From: Candidatus Flexifilum breve | GTDB lineage: Bacteria; Chloroflexota; Anaerolineae; Aggregatilineales; Phototrophicaceae | Assembly (NCBI GenBank): GCA_016717205.1 | Contig: JADKGC010000006.1 | Coordinates: forward strand, 186,001 to 250,000 | Reading direction: 5' to 3' | Length of the DNA: 64,000 nt | Shown here: positions 58,757-64,000 of the stretch, in pieces | How positions within the stretch are numbered: position 1 is the first letter of the stretch | Layout: each line of letters begins with the position of its first letter | The notes under the pieces: model-generated | The model's input: only the letters and a program-made list of their open reading frames with translations | What the model was told of the DNA's origin: nothing | Database searches by the model: none | Translations under genes and position numbers: made by a program

Positions 58757-59717
58757 ATGTCTAACTCAGTCTACTTCGTCACCGGATCCATGGGCTTCAT
58801 CGGCGCGTGGACGCTGTATCATCTCGTCAAACAGGGCAAGACGGCGGTCAGCTATGACCTGAGCGAGCGCCGGGATCGTGTGAACTTGCTGCTCACACCC
58901 GAAGAACAGGCGGCAATCCGCTTTGTCACGGGGGACCTGACCAACACGGAACACGTTATCCAGATGCTGACCGAGCACAAGGTCACGCACATCATTCATT
59001 TAGGGGCGCTGCAAGTGCCGCTGGTGCGGGCCAACCCGATTGTTGGCGCACAGGTCAATGTAGTCGGTACGGCGAATCTGCTGGACGGCGCGAAGCGGCT
59101 CGGCATCCCGCACATCGTGTACGCCTCGTCAATCGCCGTCTACGGCGCGGTCGACAAGTACCCGCCGGGACTGATTCAACCGGATGCGCCGCTTGACCCG
59201 CACACGCTCTACGGTGTGTACAAGCAGGCGAACGAATTGGCGGCGCGGGTGTACTGGGAAGAATACAAACTGACCTCGACGGCGCTGCGTCCGTACACCG
59301 TGTATGGGGTGGGGCGCGATCAAGGGCTGACGAGCGAACCGACCAAAGCCATGTTAGCGGTCGCGGCGGGGCAAGCCGTACCACCTGACCTTTGGCGGCG
59401 TGTGCCAGTACCAACTGGGGTCGGATGTGGCGCAGCAGTTCATCGCCGCGGCGGAAAAGCCGCTTGGCGGCGCCTATGTGTTCAATCTCGGCGGCGCGCC
59501 GACGCATATGCGCGAAATTGTGGACTTGATCAAGCAGGCCCGCCCAGCCGCCGAGGTGACGTTTGACGATAAACAGCTTCCGTTCCCGCAGGGCTTCGAC
59601 GATGCGCCGCTGCGTCAACACTTCGCCACGGTCTACGAAACGCCGCTGGCCGCTGGTATCCGCGCGACGATTGAACATTTTGAACGGTGCTTGGCCGATG
59701 GTCGGCTCCAAGCCTAA
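58757..59717 (+). pseudogene. NAD-dependent epimerase/dehydratase, frameshifted at two thirds
   Basis: The first frame encodes VYFVTGSMGFIGAWTLYHLV (Rossmann GxxGxxG), VTHIIHLGALQVPLVRANPI, the Ser of VYASSIAVYG and the YxxxK pair in TLYGVYKQANELAARVYWEE, then LRPYTVYGVGRD. Near 59377-59384 (gccgtaccacc) the frame is lost. The other frame continues as TFGGVCQYQLGSDVAQQFIA and VFNLGGAPTHMREIVDLI to the stop at 59717. Insertion of two bases, or re-expansion of a gtacc repeat, would restore it. It acts on a nucleotide sugar or uronate; operon context suggests sugar or sugar-acid metabolism. Confidence 0.85.
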
Positions 59718-59732
59718 CAGGAAAATCTGCAC

Positions 59733-61730
59733 ATGACACAACCCACACTGGACATGATTCTCGGCGGCGCTTTTGCCGACACCCGAACCAAAGGCGAAGG
59801 CGCGGCGGGCGCGCTGCCTCTCACCGCGGACATGCTGCTCAATGAGCCGAGCGGCAACCTGTTTGGACTCACGCAGGCCACGGCGATGGGCTGGAATCCC
59901 GAAGAGGTCGGGCATGACCAGTATGTGATCGTCAGCACGCACGGCGGGCTGCGGGCGGAAGATGGCAGCGCTGTCGCGCTCGGTTTGCACACCGGGCACT
60001 GGGAAGTCAATCTGCTGGTGCGCGAAGCCGCCAAAACGTTCAAAGCGAACGAAGCGGTGCCCTTCGCCATGTACGTGACCGATCCGTGTGATGGACGGTC
60101 GCAGGGCACCGATGGCATGATGGACAGCCTCGCGTATCGTAACGATGGGGCGCTCGTCGCCCGCCGCTTGATTCGCTCGCTGCCCACGCGCGATGGCGTG
60201 ATGGGCATCGGCACATGTGACAAAGGTTTGCCCGCCATGATGCTGGCGCTGGCCGGGTTTGGTAACATGCCGGGGATCATTGTGCCGGGTGGGGTGACGC
60301 TGCCCGCGATTGATGCCGAGGACGCGGGGCAAATCCAGACGATTGGCGCTCGCTTCGCGCAGGGCATCATCAGCCTCGATTACGCGCAGACGATGGGCTG
60401 CCGCGCGTGTGGATCAGGCGGCGGGGGCTGCCAGTTTCTTGGCACGGCGGCCACCTCGCAGGTGGTCGCGGAAGGCTTTGGCTTGACTCTGCCGCACAGC
60501 GCGTTGAGTCCATCTGGCGAACCGATCTGGCTGGATATGGCGCGGCGATCAGCGTTGGCCTTGCTGCGGCTTAAAGCGAATCGTCAGTTGCTCGGCCACA
60601 TTTTGACCGCGCGTTCGCTCGAGAATGCCATGCTCGTGCATGCCGCCTTCGGTGGTTCGACCAATCTGTTACTCCACATCCCGGCAATTGCGCAGCAGGC
60701 CGGCCTGCGTCCGCCCACCGTCGAGGATTGGCAGCGGATCAACGCCAGCACGCCGCGTCTCGTCGACGCGCTCCCGAACGGGCCGCGCAACTTCCCAACG
60801 GTGCAGGTCTTCATGGCGGGCGGCGTGCCGGAAGTGATGCTGCATTTGCGGCGCATGGGTCTGCTCAACACTGATGTGCTCACGGTCAGCGGGGAAAAGC
60901 TCGACACCGTCCTTGACTGGTGGGAGGCGAGTGAACGACGGCAGGTGGTGCGCGCGCAGTTGGTCGCGGCTGATCAGGTTGACCCGGATCAGATCATTAT
61001 GGATGCTGACACCGCACGGCGGAATGGGTTGACGAGTACGGTGATCTTCCCGGTGGGCAACCTCGCGCCGCAGGGCTCGGTCGTCAAGGCGACCAGCATC
61101 GACCCGCGCCGGGTCGACGCGGATCAGGTTTTCCGGCATCGCGGGACGGCGCGCGTGTTCACCTCGGAGCCGGCGGCGATTCAGGCAGTCAAGGCGCGGA
61201 TCGTGCAGCCCGGCGACATCATGGTGCTGATCGGCTTGGGGCCGCTCGGCACGGGCATGGTCGAAACTGCGCAGATCACGTCAGCGCTCAAATATCTGGA
61301 CTGGGGCAAGTACGTCTCGCTGCTCACCGATGGCCGCTTCTCGGGCTTTTCGACCGGGGCGTGCATCGGGCATGTGGGGCCGGAAGCGCTGGCGGGCGGC
61401 GCGATTGGCAAGGTACGCGACGGCGATACCATCGAGATTGTATTGGATCGGCGCGACCTGACTGGGTCGGTTCAGTTGGTCGCTACACCCGAACACGGCG
61501 AACTCACGCCGGAAGCCGGGGCGCTGGTCTTGGCGCTGCGTCCGACGCACCCCGATCTGCGCCCACACCCGCGCCTACCGGATGACACACGCTTATGGGC
61601 GGCGCTGCAAGCCGTGAGCGGCGGCACGTGGGCGGGCTGCATCTATGACGTGGATCGCATCATCGAGGTGCTGCAAGCAGGGGTGGCGGCGCTGGCGAGT
61701 CAAACCGCACCGCCGACGCCTCAGGCGTAA
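59733..61730 (+). CDS. YjhG/YagF-type sugar-acid (D-xylonate) dehydratase
   Basis: A 665-residue IlvD/Edd-family dehydratase. Iron-sulfur cysteines are in VTDPCDGRSQGTDGMMDSL, MGIGTCDKGLPAMM and GCRACGSGGGGCQFLGTAA. Start (LGGAFADTRTKGEGAAGALP) and length match E. coli YjhG and YagF (about 655 residues), which dehydrate D-xylonate to 2-keto-3-deoxy-xylonate. LTDGRFSGFSTGACIGHVGP is the C-terminal family signature. With a XylF-like importer upstream and an SDR downstream, oxidative pentose catabolism is likely. Its last 10 bases overlap the convergent SDR gene. Confidence 0.9.
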   Translation: MTQPTLDMILGGAFADTRTKGEGAAGALPLTADMLLNEPSGNLFGLTQATAMGWNPEEVGHDQYVIVSTHGGLRAEDGSAVALGLHTGHWEVNLLVREAAKTFKANEAVPFAMYVTDPCDGRSQGTDGMMDSLAYRNDGALVARRLIRSLPTRDGVMGIGTCDKGLPAMMLALAGFGNMPGIIVPGGVTLPAIDAEDAGQIQTIGARFAQGIISLDYAQTMGCRACGSGGGGCQFLGTAATSQVVAEGFGLTLPHSALSPSGEPIWLDMARRSALALLRLKANRQLLGHILTARSLENAMLVHAAFGGSTNLLLHIPAIAQQAGLRPPTVEDWQRINASTPRLVDALPNGPRNFPTVQVFMAGGVPEVMLHLRRMGLLNTDVLTVSGEKLDTVLDWWEASERRQVVRAQLVAADQVDPDQIIMDADTARRNGLTSTVIFPVGNLAPQGSVVKATSIDPRRVDADQVFRHRGTARVFTSEPAAIQAVKARIVQPGDIMVLIGLGPLGTGMVETAQITSALKYLDWGKYVSLLTDGRFSGFSTGACIGHVGPEALAGGAIGKVRDGDTIEIVLDRRDLTGSVQLVATPEHGELTPEAGALVLALRPTHPDLRPHPRLPDDTRLWAALQAVSGGTWAGCIYDVDRIIEVLQAGVAALASQTAPPTPQA

Positions 61731-62530
61731 TCCTGCTTATCGGGCAGCGTGGGGTGATCATCGGGCAGTGGGCTGCGCAGCGACCAGCCGCCGTCCACGA
61801 CCAGATTGTGCCCGTTGATCTGTCGCGCTTCCGGCGAGGCAAGGAACAACGCCGCCGCGACGACATCCTCGACGTAGCCGACGCGCCCGGTCACGGTGAC
61901 CTCCGCCCAGTTGCGCTCATAGTCGGGGTCTTCGCGCACCACGCGCTCGGTCAGCGTCGCGCCGGGCGTGATCGCATTCACGGTGATGCCGTAGCCGCCT
62001 AACTCCAACGCCAGCGATTTCGCCAGCATTTGAATCGCGGCTTTGGTCAGGCTGTAAATGCTGAAGTTGGGGAAAGCCACCTGCCCGACAATCGATGAGG
62101 TGAGCAGGATGCGTCCCGGTCGCCCCGCCGTGATCATCTGTTTAGCGGCGGCTTGCGCGGTGAAATACGTGCCGCGCAGGTTGACGGCCAGCAGGCGGTC
62201 GAATACGTCAGGTGTGGCTTCGAGGAAGGGCATGTAGCGCGTGATACCCGCGTTCGCCAGGACGATATCCAGACCGCCGCGCTGCTGGGCAAAGGCGTCG
62301 ATGAGCGCGGTATTGGCGGTCACGTCGCCGACATCGCCGGGGTAGGCGGTCACGCGCGGCGCGCCAACTTCCTGATTGATCGCGGTTGCGGCGTTCTCCG
62401 CGAGCGCGGCATCGTAATCGTTGAGCGCGACGTAGGCGCCCGCCAGCGCGAACGCCCGGCAGACGCCATAGCCAATTCCCTGACCCGCACCCGTAATAAA
62501 GACACTTTTACCTTCAAACTGTCCCATCAT
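61721..62530 (-). CDS. SDR-family oxidoreductase, possibly a sugar 1-dehydrogenase
   Basis: A 269-residue short-chain dehydrogenase. NAD(P) site VFITGAGQGIGYGVCRAF, then LANAGITRYMPFLEA, catalytic Ser in ILLTSSIVGQVAFP and YxxxK in FSIYSLTKAA. The C-terminal LVVDGGWSLRSP is typical of glucose-1-dehydrogenase-like SDRs. Lying next to a xylonate dehydratase it could make the lactone/acid substrate as D-xylose dehydrogenase, which is inference. AGAGG precedes ATGATG at 62530/62527. Confidence 0.85.
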   Translation of the reverse strand: MMGQFEGKSVFITGAGQGIGYGVCRAFALAGAYVALNDYDAALAENAATAINQEVGAPRVTAYPGDVGDVTANTALIDAFAQQRGGLDIVLANAGITRYMPFLEATPDVFDRLLAVNLRGTYFTAQAAAKQMITAGRPGRILLTSSIVGQVAFPNFSIYSLTKAAIQMLAKSLALELGGYGITVNAITPGATLTERVVREDPDYERNWAEVTVTGRVGYVEDVVAAALFLASPEARQINGHNLVVDGGWSLRSPLPDDHPTLPDKQDYA

Positions 62531-62551
62531 TTGGCCTCTGTGCTGCAAACC

Positions 62552-64000
62552 TCAGTGTGTGCGCCGATAGATTACAGCAGTCGAGAGGGCATCGTCAAAA
62601 TCTACGGCGATGTCGTAGTGCGCGCTGAACCACTCGGATGCGAGCAGCGGCGCGAACGTCTGATCGTAGGAAGCGGGATACGCCGGGTCGACGATCACGT
62701 AATCGGGGGCAAAATCTGCCCAGACAGCTTCCGCGTTTGGAAAACGGGCGGCATTTTCCGGCGACAGGTAATCGGCCAGCAAGTGGCTGGCAAAGGGATA
62801 GTCGTTCAGCCAGAAATAGTAGTAAAGGTCGCCTGCGACCGAATACTCGACCGGGACATGATCGAGCATCCACTCGACGGCGATTGGCGTGGTCGGCTGA
62901 ATCCGTTCGCGGTTGAGCACCGCTTCCACCGGACGGGTGGCGGTCATGCCCAGAATGGGAATCAGGAGCATGGTGAAGCTGACGAGTTGGCCGCGTTTGA
63001 ACGGCAGCCCGGCATGGACTTCATCGGGCTGCACTGAAAGGGCGCCGATAATGAGCCCATAGATCGGGGTGAGGGGAATCAAACCGTAGATCAATTGGTC
63101 ATCAACGAGCAGCGCCAGCAGTCCGTGACCGATCAGCAGCGTCGTGAGCAGCTGCGTATCGCGCAGGTGCCGCCGCCGCGCCGCCGCAATGACGCTGATG
63201 GTGAGGAGCAGCAGCTCAAACACTGAGGCAAGGCCGATGCTGACGATGCTCCCGGCAAACGTGAGTGCCCAGTCGACGGGATCGCGATCAGCGCTCCAGA
63301 GACGCGCCCAGACGCTGTTCCAGCCCGCCATGTCGTTGGCGAGAGCTTGCACCACCAGCACAACCGAAGCGCTGATTAGCAAGCCGCTGGCATACCAGAG
63401 CGCGTTCGTATCCCAGCGGCGGCGCTGAACCATGCCCGGTACGTACAACCCGACGAGCAGCGCCGCGCCATAGGCCGCCGCGTGATAATCGGCGTAGATC
63501 CCTAAGCCGATCATCAGACCAGCGAGCACGTGCAGCGGGCGCGCACCGCGTTTGATGGCTTCGGTGTGCAGCCAGAGCGAGCACGCGACCACGACGGCCA
63601 GTCCGACATCATGGCGAATGCGCGCCGCTGCGGCTAAAACCGCGCTGGCAAACAGCGTCACCGTGGTCATGAGGGCGACGCGCATCCCGTAGAGGTTGCG
63701 TGCGGCCGCGCCGCTGAAGATGATGACCGGGAAGATGAGCAGGAAGCTCAGCACGCGCCCCTGCCACAAGCCGATGCCGAACAGGTCGATCCACGCGGCA
63801 TGCAGCCAAAAGAAGCGCGGGAACACGTGGTAAGCGTCGCCAAAACCCAACAGCGTGGGGTCGCCATAGCGCCCGGTCTTGAGCCAGTACGCTGACCAGG
63901 CGGTCATCCACGGCTCGTCTTGAATATCGACAGCCGGATAAGTCGCCAAGCCATACAGCCGGATCAACGTCAGCAGAATCAGTACGATTAGTGTGCCCAG
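62552..64000 (-). CDS. Polytopic glycosyltransferase-like membrane protein (PMT/GT39-like), N-terminus beyond window
   Basis: At least 480 residues with many helices, running past the right edge (the frame stays open to base 64000). The N-terminal loop after the first helix has DIQDEPWMTAWSAYWLKTGR, an acidic (DE) pair in the position used by dolichyl- or polyprenyl-phosphate-sugar transferases of the PMT/ArnT type. A PHVLAGLMIGLGIYADYHAA-like helix series follows. A soluble C-terminal domain of about 130 residues ends the protein. Donor and acceptor are unknown. It lies 21 bases before the SDR gene on the same strand. Confidence 0.75.
   Translation of the reverse strand: MGTLIVLILLTLIRLYGLATYPAVDIQDEPWMTAWSAYWLKTGRYGDPTLLGFGDAYHVFPRFFWLHAAWIDLFGIGLWQGRVLSFLLIFPVIIFSGAAARNLYGMRVALMTTVTLFASAVLAAAARIRHDVGLAVVVACSLWLHTEAIKRGARPLHVLAGLMIGLGIYADYHAAAYGAALLVGLYVPGMVQRRRWDTNALWYASGLLISASVVLVVQALANDMAGWNSVWARLWSADRDPVDWALTFAGSIVSIGLASVFELLLLTISVIAAARRRHLRDTQLLTTLLIGHGLLALLVDDQLIYGLIPLTPIYGLIIGALSVQPDEVHAGLPFKRGQLVSFTMLLIPILGMTATRPVEAVLNRERIQPTTPIAVEWMLDHVPVEYSVAGDLYYYFWLNDYPFASHLLADYLSPENAARFPNAEAVWADFAPDYVIVDPAYPASYDQTFAPLLASEWFSAHYDIAVDFDDALSTAVIYRRTH

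Noticed and set aside
1..64000. tRNA or rRNA genes
   Set aside because: No cloverleaf-like or rRNA-like stretch was seen in the few non-coding gaps; a covariance-model search would be needed for certainty.

Overview
The window is about 60% GC and densely coded, with no rRNA, tRNA, phage or transposase genes seen. Gene content (several carbohydrate ABC importers, secreted glycosidases, 7TM histidine kinases, multihaem cytochromes, a Tat-exported binding protein, many short GC-rich palindromic repeats between genes) suggests a heterotrophic Chloroflexota, probably Anaerolineae-like. That placement is inference from content; no marker gene confirms it.

Layout. (1) 1-9.0 kb, minus strand: a CUT1 sugar-import operon with a Tat-signal binding protein, two permeases, three consecutive MalK-type ATPases, a YesL-like membrane protein and, overlapping the last ATPase, a divergent GroEL/Cpn60 paralogue cut by the window edge. 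A GH1 beta-glucosidase diverges from it, followed by a secreted triple-repeat binding-module protein and a secreted GH30 glycosidase, so the block looks like beta-glucoside utilisation. (2) 14-15.7 kb: a haloalkane-dehalogenase/epoxide-hydrolase-like enzyme divergent from a TetR regulator. (3) 15.8-22.9 kb: a sulfur/electron-transfer operon, ArsR, octahaem cytochrome, heptahaem cytochrome fused to a cytochrome b domain, and two YeeE/YedE transporter halves (one with a degenerate rhodanese), flanked by a LysR regulator. (4) 23-36.6 kb: a U32/RlhA-type protein, a secreted FN3 plus discoidin-like protein, two tandem 7TM-PAS histidine kinases, UxuB-like SDR, a D-serine dehydratase-like enzyme, a secreted alpha/beta hydrolase, YihY and a GH3 beta-glucosidase. 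(5) 37-44.3 kb: ammonium transporter and a complete Mrp Na+/H+ antiporter operon. (6) 44.3-52.4 kb: PfkB kinase, GH4, LysA, VOC protein, aldo-keto reductase, a Nif11-domain peptide, SRPBCC protein and zinc alcohol dehydrogenase. (7) 52.5-62.5 kb: a xylose-type ABC importer whose only ATPase is fused to a NarL-type histidine kinase, a divergent REC-HTH-REC response regulator, an M24 peptidase, an epimerase, a YjhG/YagF-type xylonate dehydratase and an SDR. (8) The right edge cuts a polytopic glycosyltransferase-like protein.

The best candidate for an undescribed system is region 7. Binding protein and permease resemble XylF/XylH, but the third gene joins one degenerate ABC cassette through a helical linker to HisKA_3 and HATPase domains. 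The divergent regulator has the LuxR output that such kinases normally control. This suggests transport and transcription are coupled by a single protein. A second unusual locus is the Cpn60 paralogue in a sugar-transport operon, with its catalytic ATPase Asp replaced.

Six otherwise conserved genes carry single frameshifts near 26.40, 36.46, 44.90, 48.54, 53.34 and 59.38 kb. Each is repaired by a change of one or a few bases, so residual sequence or assembly indels are as likely as gene decay.
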